DNA of 64,000 nt, taken from contig NZ_AP024488.1 of assembly GCF_021654575.1 (NCBI RefSeq), positions 5,213,501-5,277,500 of the forward strand. The letters are read 5' to 3'. How positions within the stretch are numbered: position 1 is the stretch's first letter; each line of letters begins with the position of its first letter. The stretch comes from Desulfoluna limicola (lineage in GTDB: Bacteria > Desulfobacterota > Desulfobacteria > Desulfobacterales > Desulfolunaceae). Below the pieces are notes generated by a model. It had not been told where the DNA came from and did no database searches. It worked only from the letters and a program-made list of their open reading frames with translations. This document shows positions 49,761-60,091 of this stretch, piece after piece. Position numbers and translations under genes: made by a program.

Positions 49761-50582
49761 ATGTTTTCACGGCGCATGGTACTGGTTGTGGCGGTGTTGG
49801 TGCTGCTTCTGCTCAACATTGCCGCACTCACCGTTTCAAGCAGCCGCCTCGATTCGGCCGGTGGTGCAGCGCAGATAGCGCTGCACCTGACGGCCCCTTT
49901 CCAGAAAGGCATCTCCTCTACCCTCGGATGGGTTCGTTCCATCTGGACAGGGTACTTCAAACTTGTTTCCACCGCCGAAGAGAACGAGGCTCTCCGCCTT
50001 GAAGTGGCGACGCTTCGTGAGCAGCTCAACGGTTACAACGAGCTCAAGCTCCTCGACGGACGGATGCGAAGCCTGCTCTCCTTTAAGGAAGCCAAAGCCC
50101 GCAACATGGTGGCTGCTGAAGTGACGGGCAAAGACGCCTCTCCCTGGTACCGAACCCTTATTATCGACAAGGGCACGGATGACGGCGTGGCCAAAGGGCA
50201 GCCCGTGGTGGTCCCTGACGGCATCGTGGGGCAGGTCATCGAAGCCTCCCATCGATACGCCAAGGTGCTTCTCGTCACCGATCGCAACAGCTCTGTGGAT
50301 GCCTTGGTCCAGGATACCCGGTCCAGGGGGGTTCTTAAGGGGGGCGGGGCCGGTGAATGCCACTTTGCCTACGCCAACCGAAACGATACCATTACGGCAG
50401 GCCAGCGGATTGTCTCATCGGGTCTGGATGGCGTCTTTCCCAAGGGCTTTTTCATCGGGACGGTGAGTAAGGTAAACAAAGGGGTGGCCGGCATCTTTCA
50501 GGAGGTTGTTGTGACCCCTTCTGTCACCTTTGAGAAGCTGGAAGAGGTCCTCGTGGTGATGAGCCCGGAGACGGACAACTGA
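49761..50582 (+). CDS. mreC: Rod-shape determining protein MreC
   Basis: 273 residues. One N-terminal membrane helix (about 4-24), a coiled-coil stretch (TAEENEALRLEVATLREQL) and the MreC beta domain with the typical DKGTDDGVAKGQPVVVPDGIVGQV. It links MreB to the periplasmic synthases. Starts 3 bases after mreB. Confidence 0.96.
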   Translation: MFSRRMVLVVAVLVLLLLNIAALTVSSSRLDSAGGAAQIALHLTAPFQKGISSTLGWVRSIWTGYFKLVSTAEENEALRLEVATLREQLNGYNELKLLDGRMRSLLSFKEAKARNMVAAEVTGKDASPWYRTLIIDKGTDDGVAKGQPVVVPDGIVGQVIEASHRYAKVLLVTDRNSSVDALVQDTRSRGVLKGGGAGECHFAYANRNDTITAGQRIVSSGLDGVFPKGFFIGTVSKVNKGVAGIFQEVVVTPSVTFEKLEEVLVVMSPETDN

Positions 50583-51109
50583 TGGCGGTCATCGGATACA
50601 CCCTGGTTTCCACCCTCCTGATCCTTATCCAGACGGCCCTCCTGCCCCAGATTCCCATGCGGCCTCTCTTTGACCTTCTCGTGGTCCAGGTTGTCTTTAC
50701 GGCCCTTTCGTTGCCGGGGCTGAAGGGCGGTGCGGTGGTCTTTATGACGGGGGTTCTGGCCGATGGTCTTTCGGGGAGCCCCTTTGGGCTTTATATCACG
50801 AGCTATTTCTGGCTCTTCTTTTCCCTTCAGGTTGCCACGCAGGTTCTTCACGTCTACAGCCGTATCCTCATCTACCTTGCCATCCTTGCAGGGATTCTCC
50901 TTGAAAATCTTGTGGCACTTCTGGCGCTCAGTGTGTCCGGGGCCAACGCCGCCACCATGGTGTGGGCTGTGGAGCAGGGGGGCGTGCAGCTTCTCTGGGG
51001 GGCCGCTTTAGGCCCTGTTGTTTACCTTCTTCTGGGCGGGGGGTACCGTTTGGGTGGCGCCCTGACCCACAGGGTGGTTCGTCACCTGGAAGGGGGCAAG
51101 GGTGTGTAG
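50582..51109 (+). CDS. mreD: Rod-shape determining protein MreD
   Basis: 175 residues with about five hydrophobic helices and the MreD-type VFMTGVLADGLSGSPFGLYI. The ATG shares its A with the mreC stop (TGATG). Integral membrane partner of MreC. Confidence 0.92.
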   Translation: MAVIGYTLVSTLLILIQTALLPQIPMRPLFDLLVVQVVFTALSLPGLKGGAVVFMTGVLADGLSGSPFGLYITSYFWLFFSLQVATQVLHVYSRILIYLAILAGILLENLVALLALSVSGANAATMVWAVEQGGVQLLWGAALGPVVYLLLGGGYRLGGALTHRVVRHLEGGKGV

Positions 51110-51146
51110 TGCTTCGGGAAACGGGGGGGGCAAGGAGGGGGCGCGC

Positions 51147-52976
51147 ATGAGTTCCTATCTCAACAGCCCGGATGGGGACTGGTTCAACCGCCGTCTTAAA
51201 GGGACGATGGTTCTTATCTTCATCGCCTTTGCCGTGATCCTGGTTCGTCTCTTTTATCTTCAGATCATTAACGGGCAGACCTACCGGGAGCTTTCCACCA
51301 ACAACCGCATCCGCCTTCAGAGCATCCCTCCTTCCCGGGGGTTGATTTATGACAACGAGGGCAACCTTCTTGTGGACAACCGCCCTGCCTTTGACCTGTT
51401 TATTGTTCCCCGGGATGCCAAGCCCCTGTCGGAGACCCTGGAACGCCTCTCTTCGCTCACCGGGATTCCCGCAGAAGAGATGGCCGAGCGGATAACCAAA
51501 AAAGGAGGGGAGAACAGCTCCCGCCAGGTTGTTCTCAAACGGGGCATCGGGCGCGACGTCCTGGCACCTGTGGAGGTGCACAGTTTTGATCTGCCGGGGG
51601 TGGTGGTGAAGGTCCGCCCCAAGCGGTTCTACCTCAACCCGGGTATGGCGGCCCATCTGTTGGGTTATTTGGGCGAGATCAATGCCCGCGAGATCTCAAG
51701 CGGCAAGCACCCGGAAGCCTCGGTGGGTGATTTTATCGGCAAGTTCGGGGCGGAGAAGGTGATGGAGCCTCTTTTGCGTGGCTCTCAGGGCGGTCGTCAG
51801 GTGGAGGTGGACGCCCGTGGACGGGTGATTCGTGAGCTCAAGCGGGTGGAGGCGGACCCCGGTAAGAATATTTTTCTTACGATCAACACGAAGCTCCAGA
51901 AAAGGTCGGAAGCCCTGCTTAAAGGGGATGTCGGCGCTGTGGTGGCCCTTGACCCGGGAACCGGCGCAGTTCTGGCCATGGCCAGCAGCCCCACCTTTGA
52001 CCAGAACGATTTTGTGAGCGGGCTCTCCTATGCCAAATGGAATGCCCTCAGAAACGATCCCGGTCGGCCCATGGAGAACAAGGCGACCCAAGCCCTCTAC
52101 CCCCCGGCTTCCATATATAAGATTGTCTCATCCATTGCTGGTCTGGAGGAGAAGGTGGTGGACGAACGGACCCATTTTTTCTGTTCCGGGAGGCACTCCT
52201 TCGGGAACCGGGTCTACCGGTGCTGGAAGCGGATCGGTCACGGGTCTGTGGATGTGGTGGACTCCATAGCCCAATCCTGCGATGTCTATTACTATGAGGT
52301 GGGGGAACGGCTTGGGGTGGATCGTCTCGCCTTTTATGCCCGTGCCTGTGGGCTGGGGCGCCCGACAGGGGTTGAACTCGCCGGTGAAGCGTCCGGCCTT
52401 ATTCCCACCGCGGAATGGAAGAGGCGCAAGCTGGGCCAGAACTGGCTCAGCGGGGAGACCCTTTCCCTTGCCATCGGCCAGAGTTACAACCTTGTGACAC
52501 CCATTCAAATGGCCATGCTCGCTGCTTCGGTTGGCAATGGGGGCACGCTTTACAAGCCCTATATCCTGGGGAAAATAGAGACGGCGGACGGCGTGTTGGT
52601 CAAAAAGACCCAACCGGTTGAGAAGGGGCGGCTCCCAGCGGGGAAGAAAACGCTGGAGCTGGTTCGAAAGGGGCTCTGGGGGACGGTAAATTTTCGGAAG
52701 GGCACGGGAAAGATTGCTGCCATCGAGGGCGTGACTGTGGCTGGAAAGAGCGGCACGGCCCAGGTGATCAGCAAGGGGGATGATGAGCCAAAGAAGAAGA
52801 GCATCAGAAAATTTCGAGACCACGCCTGGTTTGTGGCCTATGCACCTGTGGTGAACCCCACCATCGCTGTGGCGGTGATCGTGGAACATGGCGAGGGAGG
52901 GTCCACCAAGGCGGCTCCCATTGCCAGGAAAGTGATCGAGACCTATCTGGGAAAAGGGGAGGGCGCCCGTGATTGA
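51147..52976 (+). CDS. mrdA: Penicillin-binding protein 2 (elongasome transpeptidase)
   Basis: 609 residues from the ATG at 51147 (AAGGAGG upstream). One TM helix (about 20-40), a PBP dimerisation domain, then the transpeptidase with Ser322-x-x-Lys325 (PPASIYKIVSS), SCD as the second motif and KSGTA as the third. It cross-links peptidoglycan during elongation together with RodA, whose gene overlaps its end by 8 bases. Confidence 0.96.
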   Translation: MSSYLNSPDGDWFNRRLKGTMVLIFIAFAVILVRLFYLQIINGQTYRELSTNNRIRLQSIPPSRGLIYDNEGNLLVDNRPAFDLFIVPRDAKPLSETLERLSSLTGIPAEEMAERITKKGGENSSRQVVLKRGIGRDVLAPVEVHSFDLPGVVVKVRPKRFYLNPGMAAHLLGYLGEINAREISSGKHPEASVGDFIGKFGAEKVMEPLLRGSQGGRQVEVDARGRVIRELKRVEADPGKNIFLTINTKLQKRSEALLKGDVGAVVALDPGTGAVLAMASSPTFDQNDFVSGLSYAKWNALRNDPGRPMENKATQALYPPASIYKIVSSIAGLEEKVVDERTHFFCSGRHSFGNRVYRCWKRIGHGSVDVVDSIAQSCDVYYYEVGERLGVDRLAFYARACGLGRPTGVELAGEASGLIPTAEWKRRKLGQNWLSGETLSLAIGQSYNLVTPIQMAMLAASVGNGGTLYKPYILGKIETADGVLVKKTQPVEKGRLPAGKKTLELVRKGLWGTVNFRKGTGKIAAIEGVTVAGKSGTAQVISKGDDEPKKKSIRKFRDHAWFVAYAPVVNPTIAVAVIVEHGEGGSTKAAPIARKVIETYLGKGEGARD

Positions 52977-54072
52977 TCGCCGTGTCGTTGAGCATTTTGA
53001 CTGGGGGCTTCTTCTGATTACCCTGATTATCTCCGGGCTGGGACTGGTGGCGCTCTACAGCGCCGTATACGCCGGAAACGACCCGTCTCTTCGTCCTCTG
53101 TTCGTCAAGCAGCTCGTCTGGCTTGGGGGGGGCATGGGGGTCATGATAGCGACCTTTTGTGTGGACCCCAAAGAGTTTGAACGGTGGACACCCGGGATCT
53201 ATATCGGTTGCATGCTGCTTCTCGTGGCTGTGCTCCTTGTGGGCCGTGTGGTCGGTGGGTCACGGCGCTGGCTTGTTCTGGGGTCCCTGACCCTTCAGCC
53301 TTCGGAGTTGGCAAAGGTTGGGGTTATTTTGATGCTGGCTCGGTATTACGCGCGGAATGCCACCACCCGTGGCTTGGGGTTTCGAGAGCTGATCAAGCCG
53401 GCAGGTATTGTTCTGCTGCCGTTTTTTCTGATCTACCTTCAGCCCGACCTGGGAACCGGCCTTCTTATTGTGATGATCGCCGGGATCATGACTCTCTTCG
53501 TAAAGATTGAGCGTCGCACGCTGACCATGCTGGTGTGTGCGGGGCTGGGTCTTTCGGTTGCGGCCTGGCTTTTCTTTCTCAAGGCCTATCAGAAGCAGCG
53601 CGTGCTCACCTTTCTGAATCCCGACCGCGACCCCCTGGGGGCCGGTTATCATATTATCCAATCCAAAATTGCCATCGGGTCCGGGATGCTCACCGGCAAG
53701 GGGTTTCTTAAGGGGACCCAGAACACCTTGAGCTTTCTTCCCGAGCGGCACACCGACTTTATTCTCTCGGTTCTGGCGGAAGAGTGGGGCTTTTTGGGCA
53801 CGGTACTTCTCGTGCTGATGTACTGCACGCTTTTTGTCTGGAGTCTCAATATTGCCCATAAAAGCAAGAACACTTTCGGGACCATTACTGCCGTGGGGGT
53901 GACAGCCATGCTCTTCTGGGAGGTCTTCATCAACATGGGGATGGTCATGGGGCTCATGCCGGTTGTGGGGGTCCCATTGCCCCTGGTGAGCTATGGGGGT
54001 TCGTCGGTGGTAACCAGCCTTATGTCCATCGGCCTCCTGATGGGGGTCAGCATGCGTCGGTTTAAAAAATAG
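52969..54072 (+). CDS. rodA: Rod-shape SEDS glycosyltransferase RodA
   Basis: 367 residues from a GTG start inside the end of mrdA. About ten helices with the SEDS signatures: GSRRWLVLGSLTLQPSELAK, QPDLGTGLLI, and the final GVPLPLVSYGGSSVVTSL. It polymerises glycan strands during elongation. Last gene of the cell-shape operon; no strong terminator follows. Confidence 0.97.
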   Translation: MIDRRVVEHFDWGLLLITLIISGLGLVALYSAVYAGNDPSLRPLFVKQLVWLGGGMGVMIATFCVDPKEFERWTPGIYIGCMLLLVAVLLVGRVVGGSRRWLVLGSLTLQPSELAKVGVILMLARYYARNATTRGLGFRELIKPAGIVLLPFFLIYLQPDLGTGLLIVMIAGIMTLFVKIERRTLTMLVCAGLGLSVAAWLFFLKAYQKQRVLTFLNPDRDPLGAGYHIIQSKIAIGSGMLTGKGFLKGTQNTLSFLPERHTDFILSVLAEEWGFLGTVLLVLMYCTLFVWSLNIAHKSKNTFGTITAVGVTAMLFWEVFINMGMVMGLMPVVGVPLPLVSYGGSSVVTSLMSIGLLMGVSMRRFKK

Positions 54073-54378
54073 CGGCTATAAAATCTGGGAGCACCCGAGG
54101 AGATGTTGGCCTCGGTGCGTGTGATGCGTTGTTGGCCCATGGGGTGGTGACGGCTGAGACGGGAGTGGTGAATCCGGTGTGATCATCGGTTCTTTTACTC
54201 TTTTTAGTGGCGGGGTTATTGTGCTTTGAATGCTTAGCTTCCCATGGATTGTGTAGGTTGGTGTTGCGGTAACATACTGCTTGTGGGTAAAGCAGGAGCG
54301 CCTTTAGTAGCAAGCGCTGACGTGTCATGGAAAAAGCTGATATCACTTGCTATCCACGAAAAGATTTTCTAAAACAGG

Positions 54379-54408
54379 TTGACAAAAAAAGAGAAAAACT
54401 GGTATAGG
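54379..54408 (+). promoter_or_regulatory. Sigma-70 promoter of the ATP synthase operon
   Basis: TTGACA (54379-54384), 18 bases, TATAGG (54403-54408). The region between rodA and this site (54073-54378) contains no gene that I can support. The leader is about 95 bases and AT-rich. Confidence 0.8.
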
Positions 54409-54512
54409 ATCGGTGCTAAAATAAGGGATTTTCTAAGACTTGTATCAGTCTTAGTTTCTGTTGTTATGATATTTTTCTGGCATTCTTATTAACTTTTGTT
54501 GGAGGGTCACCA

Positions 54513-54938
54513 ATGGTTAGTGTGGATTATTCCTTATTGGTGCAGATCGTCAACTTCATCCTTTTGATCCTTATATTGAACGTTGTTCTCTATAAGCCGA
54601 TCAGGGGGGTTCTTGCGAAACGCCGAGAGGCAATCGATGGGCTCAATGCGAGCATCGATGCGTCTTCAGCTGGTGTTCGTGAGAGGGAGGAGACATTTGC
54701 AGCCGGGATCAAGGAAGGGCGTACCAGGGGCGTTGAGCTCAAGGACGCGCTCATTGATGAGGCGTCCCAGGAGGAGAGGCGCATCGTCGGGGAGATCACC
54801 AGCCGTGCCCAAGAAGATCTTGCCGCTGTTCGTGAGAAAATTTCTCAGGATATGGTTGCGGTGCGGGAGAGTCTGCAGAGTGAAGTGGATGATTTTGCAA
54901 ATGCAATTGGCGAAAAGATTCTGGGGAGGGCACTGTAA
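54513..54938 (+). CDS. F-type ATP synthase b' subunit (first b-type subunit)
   Basis: 141 residues. One N-terminal membrane helix (VDYSLLVQIVNFILLILILNVVLYKPI) then a charged coiled coil, as in subunit b or b'. GGAGGGTCACC lies before the ATG. Two consecutive b-type genes imply a heterodimeric peripheral stalk, as in cyanobacteria and many Desulfobacterota. atpF' would be the usual name. Confidence 0.92.
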   Translation: MVSVDYSLLVQIVNFILLILILNVVLYKPIRGVLAKRREAIDGLNASIDASSAGVREREETFAAGIKEGRTRGVELKDALIDEASQEERRIVGEITSRAQEDLAAVREKISQDMVAVRESLQSEVDDFANAIGEKILGRAL

Positions 54939-55543
54939 TGTTTTCTGTGTTTAAGGCGTCCAAAGGGCGCAAGTTGCTGTCCTGGTGTCTTTTCGCTGCG
55001 TTCACCCTCACTGCCGGTGTGGCTTTTGCCTCAAGTGGCGGTGATGGCGGGCATGTGGCGGAGGCCAAGCACTGGCTCACCACGGATACCGCGCGTGTAT
55101 TGAACTTTGTTGTACTGATGTCCCTTCTGGTTTTTGTGCTCCGAAAGCCTGTCTCCAATGCCCTCTCCGGGCGTATCGACACCATTCGTGATGAACTCGA
55201 TACCCTTGAATCTCAAAAGGCCGATGCCGAAAAGACTCTGGCTGAGTATGAAACCAAGATCGCCACCCTGGAGACAGAGGTGGAGGCGATTCTGGCCCAG
55301 TACAAAGAGCAGGGAGAGACCGCCAAGAAGCGTATTTTTGCCGAAGCCGAGCTCCACGCCGCTAAGCTTGAGGAGCAGGCCAAACGCAACATTGACCATG
55401 AGTTCAAGGCGGCTCGTGCGGACCTGAAGGCCGAGATCATGGCCCTCGCCCTGGAGAAGGCCGAGGAGCTTATTCGAGAGAAGATCAACGCAGACGATCA
55501 GGACAAGCTGGTGGATGACTATCTGGACAAGGTGGTGGTGTAA
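54938..55543 (+). CDS. atpF: F-type ATP synthase subunit b
   Basis: 201 residues. An N-terminal signal-like hydrophobic stretch (about 14-31, FAAFTLTAGVAFASS) precedes the membrane helix at about 53-68 and the long coiled coil (residues 80-190). The extra N-terminal stretch is seen in b subunits of this phylum. It overlaps the first b-type gene by one base and atpH by one base. Confidence 0.93.
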   Translation: MFSVFKASKGRKLLSWCLFAAFTLTAGVAFASSGGDGGHVAEAKHWLTTDTARVLNFVVLMSLLVFVLRKPVSNALSGRIDTIRDELDTLESQKADAEKTLAEYETKIATLETEVEAILAQYKEQGETAKKRIFAEAELHAAKLEEQAKRNIDHEFKAARADLKAEIMALALEKAEELIREKINADDQDKLVDDYLDKVVV

Positions 55544-56094
55544 TGAAAGATATCGCAATATCCAAGCGTTATGCCAAGGCTCTGCTGCTCATTGGCAAAG
55601 AGGACGGCAATGCGGAGACGTACCGTGAAGAGCTCAGCGGTATGGCTGCGTTATTTGCCAAGGAAGAGGAACTCTCCACCGTCATCGCCAACCCCGTCTA
55701 CGCTTTCGACGGCAGGCGCGGCGTGTTGAAGGTGGTGGTCGATAAGTTGACCCTCTCCCCCGTTATCGCATCCTTTGCCCTGCTTTTATTCGACAAGGGC
55801 CGTTTCGGCCACCTTGGCTCCATCGACGAAACCTATCAGGAACTGGTGGATGAGCTCAACGGCGTCGCCCACGCGCATGTGGTTTCTGCCGTGGCCCTGT
55901 CGGAAGATGCTGTGGAGAAGATTAAGGCATCCCTCTCCGCGCTGACCGGCAAGGACGTCATTTTGAATCTGGAAAAAGACCCCGGGTTGATTGGGGGCAT
56001 TGTTACAAAGATAGGTGACCTTGTACTTGACGGCAGTGTGCGCACACAGCTGCAGAACATGAAAGAATCTTTTAAAAGGGGTGAGAGTGTCTAA
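55543..56094 (+). CDS. atpH: F-type ATP synthase delta subunit
   Basis: 183 residues with the OSCP/delta pattern: AISKRYAKALLLIGKEDG at the N-terminus and DPGLIGGIVTKIGDLVLDGSVRTQL at the C-terminus. It joins the peripheral stalk to F1. Overlaps both neighbours by one base. Confidence 0.97.
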   Translation: MKDIAISKRYAKALLLIGKEDGNAETYREELSGMAALFAKEEELSTVIANPVYAFDGRRGVLKVVVDKLTLSPVIASFALLLFDKGRFGHLGSIDETYQELVDELNGVAHAHVVSAVALSEDAVEKIKASLSALTGKDVILNLEKDPGLIGGIVTKIGDLVLDGSVRTQLQNMKESFKRGESV

Positions 56095-57611
56095 TGGAAA
56101 TCAAAGCTGAAGAGATTAGCCAAATAATCAAGGAGCAGATCAAGGATTTCGACAAGAAAGTCGAGCTTTCCGAAACCGGCGTCGTTCTTTCAGTAGGCGA
56201 CGGCATCGCGAGGGTCTACGGTCTCGAAAAAGTCATGGCCCTGGAGCTTGTGGAATTTCCCGGCGGCATTCTCGGCCTCGCCCTCAACCTTGAAGAGGAC
56301 AACGTCGGTATCGCCATCATGGGCGATGACACCCAGATCAAGGAAGGGGACATCGTCAAGCGAACCTCACGTATTGCCGAGGTTCCCGTAGGCGAGCCTG
56401 TTCTCGGCCGTGTTGTGGACACCACCGGCCAGCCCATCGACGGCAAGGGGCCCATTGAGACCCCCGACACCCGTCGCCTCGAGATGGTGGCCCCCGGCGT
56501 TATCCAGCGTAAGGGCGTCCATGAGCCCTGCTACACCGGTATCAAGGCCATTGACGCCATGACCCCCGTTGGCAAGGGCCAGCGTGAGCTCATCATCGGC
56601 GACCGTCAGATTGGCAAGACCGCCATTGCTGTTGACGCGATCCTCGCCCAGAAGGGCCAGAACGTGAAGTGTATCTACGTTGCGTGCGGGCAGAAGAAGT
56701 CCACCGTGGCCCAGGTCGTGGCGGTTCTTGAAGAGCACGGCGCCATGGAGTACACCACCGTGGTTGCGGCCTGTGCCTCCGATCCTGCAGCACTTCAGTT
56801 CCTCGCACCCTACGCCGGTTGCGCCATGGGTGAGTACTTCCGTGACAAAGGCGAGCATGCACTCATCATTTATGATGACCTTTCCAAGCAGGCTGCCGCC
56901 TACCGCCAGGTCTCCCTTCTGCTTCGCCGTCCCCCAGGACGAGAGGCCTTCCCCGGCGACATTTTCTACAACCACTCCCGTCTCCTGGAACGTTCCGCCA
57001 AGCTTTCCGATGAGCTGGGTGCCGGATCCCTGACCGCACTTCCCATTATCGAAACCCAGGAAGGCGATGTGTCTGCCTTTATTCCCACCAACGTTATCTC
57101 CATCACCGACGGCCAGATCTACCTCGACAAGGGGATGTTCTTCGCCGGTATGCGCCCTGCGGTTGACGTAGGTCTCTCGGTTTCCCGAGTAGGTGGCGCG
57201 GCCCAGGAGAAAGCCATGAAGCAGGTGGCCGGTACCCTTCGTCTCGACATGGCGTCTTTCCGTGAGCTCGAGGCCTTTGCTGCCTTCGGTTCCGACCTTG
57301 ATGCCTCCACCCAGAGGCAGCTGACACGTGGTGAGCGCCTGGTGGAAGTTCTCAAGCAGCCCCAGTATGCGCCTCTGCCCCTTGAAAAGCAGGTTCTCAT
57401 CCTTTTCGCCGGTACCAAGGGCTACATTGATGCCTACCCGCGTGAGGCGGTAACCAAGTATGAAGCGGGCCTTTACCCCTTCGTGGAGAGCCGTTTCCCT
57501 GCGATTCTTCCTGCCCTGGCAGAAAGCAAAAAAATTACCTCCGAAATTGAAGCCGATATTGTCAAGGCCCTCACTGCGTACGATGAGGAGTTCAAAGACA
57601 CCATCAAGTAG
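56094..57611 (+). CDS. atpA: F-type ATP synthase alpha subunit
   Basis: 505 residues. P-loop GDRQIGKT (169-176), the usual GDRQTGKT with Ile for Thr. The remaining sequence (YTTVVAACASDPAALQFLAPY, the VGLSVSRVGGAAQ region) is typical. Non-catalytic nucleotide-binding subunit. Confidence 0.98.
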   Translation: MEIKAEEISQIIKEQIKDFDKKVELSETGVVLSVGDGIARVYGLEKVMALELVEFPGGILGLALNLEEDNVGIAIMGDDTQIKEGDIVKRTSRIAEVPVGEPVLGRVVDTTGQPIDGKGPIETPDTRRLEMVAPGVIQRKGVHEPCYTGIKAIDAMTPVGKGQRELIIGDRQIGKTAIAVDAILAQKGQNVKCIYVACGQKKSTVAQVVAVLEEHGAMEYTTVVAACASDPAALQFLAPYAGCAMGEYFRDKGEHALIIYDDLSKQAAAYRQVSLLLRRPPGREAFPGDIFYNHSRLLERSAKLSDELGAGSLTALPIIETQEGDVSAFIPTNVISITDGQIYLDKGMFFAGMRPAVDVGLSVSRVGGAAQEKAMKQVAGTLRLDMASFRELEAFAAFGSDLDASTQRQLTRGERLVEVLKQPQYAPLPLEKQVLILFAGTKGYIDAYPREAVTKYEAGLYPFVESRFPAILPALAESKKITSEIEADIVKALTAYDEEFKDTIK

Positions 57612-57663
57612 CTTGCTGGAAGAGCAAATCTATTAATTTGAGACACGTAAAGGTAAATGGCAT

Positions 57664-58548
57664 ATGGCAACGTTAAAGGAAGTACAATTAAAGATCTCAG
57701 GGGTCAAAAAGACCAAGCAGATCACCAGCGCCATGAAAATGGTTGCGACTTCCCGCTTGCGTGGTGCTCAGTTAGCCATGGAGGCCTTCCGGCCCTATGC
57801 GGAAAAATACGCAGAGGTTTTGGGAAGTCTTGCTCAGAAGGCAGGTGAAGGGGCCAGTCCGCTCCTTGAAGCACGCGAAGAGGTGAAGAAGGTCCACGTG
57901 GTTCTCCTGACATCCGACAGGGGGCTTTGTGGCGGTTTCAATATCAATCTGATCGAAAAAGCGGAAAAACTGATTAAGGCAAAAGAGGGGGATGATGTTG
58001 AGATCTCCTTCACCAACTTTGGCAAGAAGGGCCGAGATTGGGCCCGGAAAGAGGGACAATCCCTTGTGGATGAGTACCTCGGCGTGGTTGGTGCCGGATT
58101 TGGTTTTGGCGTCGCATCCACCGGAGGTCAAAAGCTGATCAATGGCTTTATGGCCGGTGAATACGATGAGGTCTACCTGGTCTATGCACAGTTCATAAGC
58201 ATGGGCAGGCAGGTGCCGGTGGTTCAGCAGCTTCTTCCCATCCCCCCCATCGAGGTGATGGAGGAGGAGGAAGAGAGGCCGTTTCAGGCCGAGCATATCT
58301 GCGAACCCAGTGCGGACCTGCTTCTTGGCGAGATGCTCCCGAGAAACGTTTATATCCAGCTCTATCGAGGTCTTTTGGAAACGTCGACCAGTGAACATGC
58401 GGCCCGAATGTCGGCCATGGAAAACGCCACCAATGCGTGTTCCGACATGATCACCGATCTTCAAAGGGTGTTTAACAAAGCACGACAAGCGGCAATTACT
58501 GCGGACCTTATGGATATCGTCGGTGGTGCAGAAGCCTTGAAAGGCTGA
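57664..58548 (+). CDS. atpG: F-type ATP synthase gamma subunit
   Basis: 294 residues. N-terminal ISGVKKTKQITSAMKMVATSRL and C-terminal ARMSAMENATNACSDMITDL match gamma, the rotor shaft. An acidic insert (MEEEEERPFQ) lies near residue 200. Confidence 0.97.
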   Translation: MATLKEVQLKISGVKKTKQITSAMKMVATSRLRGAQLAMEAFRPYAEKYAEVLGSLAQKAGEGASPLLEAREEVKKVHVVLLTSDRGLCGGFNINLIEKAEKLIKAKEGDDVEISFTNFGKKGRDWARKEGQSLVDEYLGVVGAGFGFGVASTGGQKLINGFMAGEYDEVYLVYAQFISMGRQVPVVQQLLPIPPIEVMEEEEERPFQAEHICEPSADLLLGEMLPRNVYIQLYRGLLETSTSEHAARMSAMENATNACSDMITDLQRVFNKARQAAITADLMDIVGGAEALKG

Positions 58549-58606
58549 TTGTAACTCGCTTATCGAATATACAGCATAGATTTAGGTACATAGGAGGTAC
58601 TTTTCA

Positions 58607-60022
58607 ATGGCTGACAATATCGGAAAAATCACACAGGTCATGGGGCCTGTTGTTGACGTGGAGTTCGAACCTGGAAAACTGCCGGCGATCCTTACAGCCC
58701 TGACCCTTACAAACGCGGCCATCAACGACGAAGAGGACAACCTCGTGGTGGAAGTGGCCCAGCACCTGGGCGACAACGTGGTGCGTACCATCGCCATGGA
58801 CGTCACCGACGGCCTGGTTCGCGGCATGGCCGTAAAAGATACCGGGAACCCCATTGTGATGCCCGTAGGCAAGGCCTCTCTGGGCCGTGTTCTCAACGTT
58901 GTGGGCCGCCCCGTGGATGGTCTTGGTGATGTAAGCATGGAGAACACCATGCCCATTCACCGAGCCGCTCCCGAGTTCACCGAGCAGGACACGTCCGTAA
59001 CGGTCCTTGAGACCGGGATCAAGGTTATCGACCTTCTCGTCCCCTTTCCCCGTGGCGGTAAGATGGGGCTCTTCGGTGGCGCCGGTGTCGGCAAGACCGT
59101 TATCATGATGGAGATGGTAAACAACATCGCCATGCAGCACGGCGGTATCTCCGTGTTTGCAGGGGTTGGGGAGCGTACCCGTGAGGGCAACGACCTCTAC
59201 CACGAAATGAAGGACTCCGGTGTTCTTGACAAATGCGCCCTGATCTACGGTCAGATGACCGAACCTCCCGGCGCCCGTGCGCGTGTTGCTCTCTCGGCCC
59301 TGACCTGTGCCGAGTACTTCCGGGATGTGGAAGGCCAGGACGTTCTTATCTTTATTGACAACATCTTCCGCTTTACCCAGGCAGGCTCCGAGGTTTCGGC
59401 CCTTCTTGGTCGTATGCCCTCGGCGGTTGGTTACCAGCCCACCCTGGCGGTGGACATGGGTGGCCTCCAGGAGCGTATTACGTCTACGGACAAGGGGTCC
59501 ATTACCGCGGTACAGTGTGTGTACGTCCCTGCGGACGACCTCACCGACCCCGCCCCTGCCACCACCTTTGCCCACCTTGACGGGACGGTTGTTCTCTCCC
59601 GTTCCATTGCAGAGCTTGGCATCTATCCTGCGGTTGACCCCCTTGACTCCTCGTCCCGTATTCTCGACGCGGCCTACATCGGCGACGAGCACTACGCGGT
59701 GGCACGTCAGGTTCAGACCGTGCTTCAGAAGTACAAGGAGCTTCAGGATATCATCGCCATCCTCGGCATCGACGAACTTTCCGATGATGACAAGATGGTC
59801 GTAACCCGCGCACGTCGTATCCAGCGTTTCCTTTCTCAGCCCTTCCACGTGGCCGAAGTCTTTACCGGCCTTAAGGGCAAGTACGTGAAGCTTGAGGACA
59901 CCATCCGAAGCTTCAAGGAGATCCTGGACGGCAAGCATGACGATCTTCCCGAAGGTGCGTTTAACCTTGTAGGGACCATCGAAGACGCGGTTGCCAAGGC
60001 CAAGGATATGGCTGACAAATAA
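58607..60022 (+). CDS. atpD: F-type ATP synthase beta subunit
   Basis: 471 residues. Catalytic P-loop GGAGVGKT (157-164), GERTREGNDLYHEM, and the DELSEEDK-like loop DELSDDDK near the C-terminus. Catalytic subunit making ATP. AGGAGG lies before the ATG. Confidence 0.98.
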   Translation: MADNIGKITQVMGPVVDVEFEPGKLPAILTALTLTNAAINDEEDNLVVEVAQHLGDNVVRTIAMDVTDGLVRGMAVKDTGNPIVMPVGKASLGRVLNVVGRPVDGLGDVSMENTMPIHRAAPEFTEQDTSVTVLETGIKVIDLLVPFPRGGKMGLFGGAGVGKTVIMMEMVNNIAMQHGGISVFAGVGERTREGNDLYHEMKDSGVLDKCALIYGQMTEPPGARARVALSALTCAEYFRDVEGQDVLIFIDNIFRFTQAGSEVSALLGRMPSAVGYQPTLAVDMGGLQERITSTDKGSITAVQCVYVPADDLTDPAPATTFAHLDGTVVLSRSIAELGIYPAVDPLDSSSRILDAAYIGDEHYAVARQVQTVLQKYKELQDIIAILGIDELSDDDKMVVTRARRIQRFLSQPFHVAEVFTGLKGKYVKLEDTIRSFKEILDGKHDDLPEGAFNLVGTIEDAVAKAKDMADK

Positions 60023-60091
60023 GATGTGAACGGGGCGGGCCGGCTCCTGAGTGGGTTCGGCCCTGCCCCTTCTAACCTGTGAGGGGTTGAT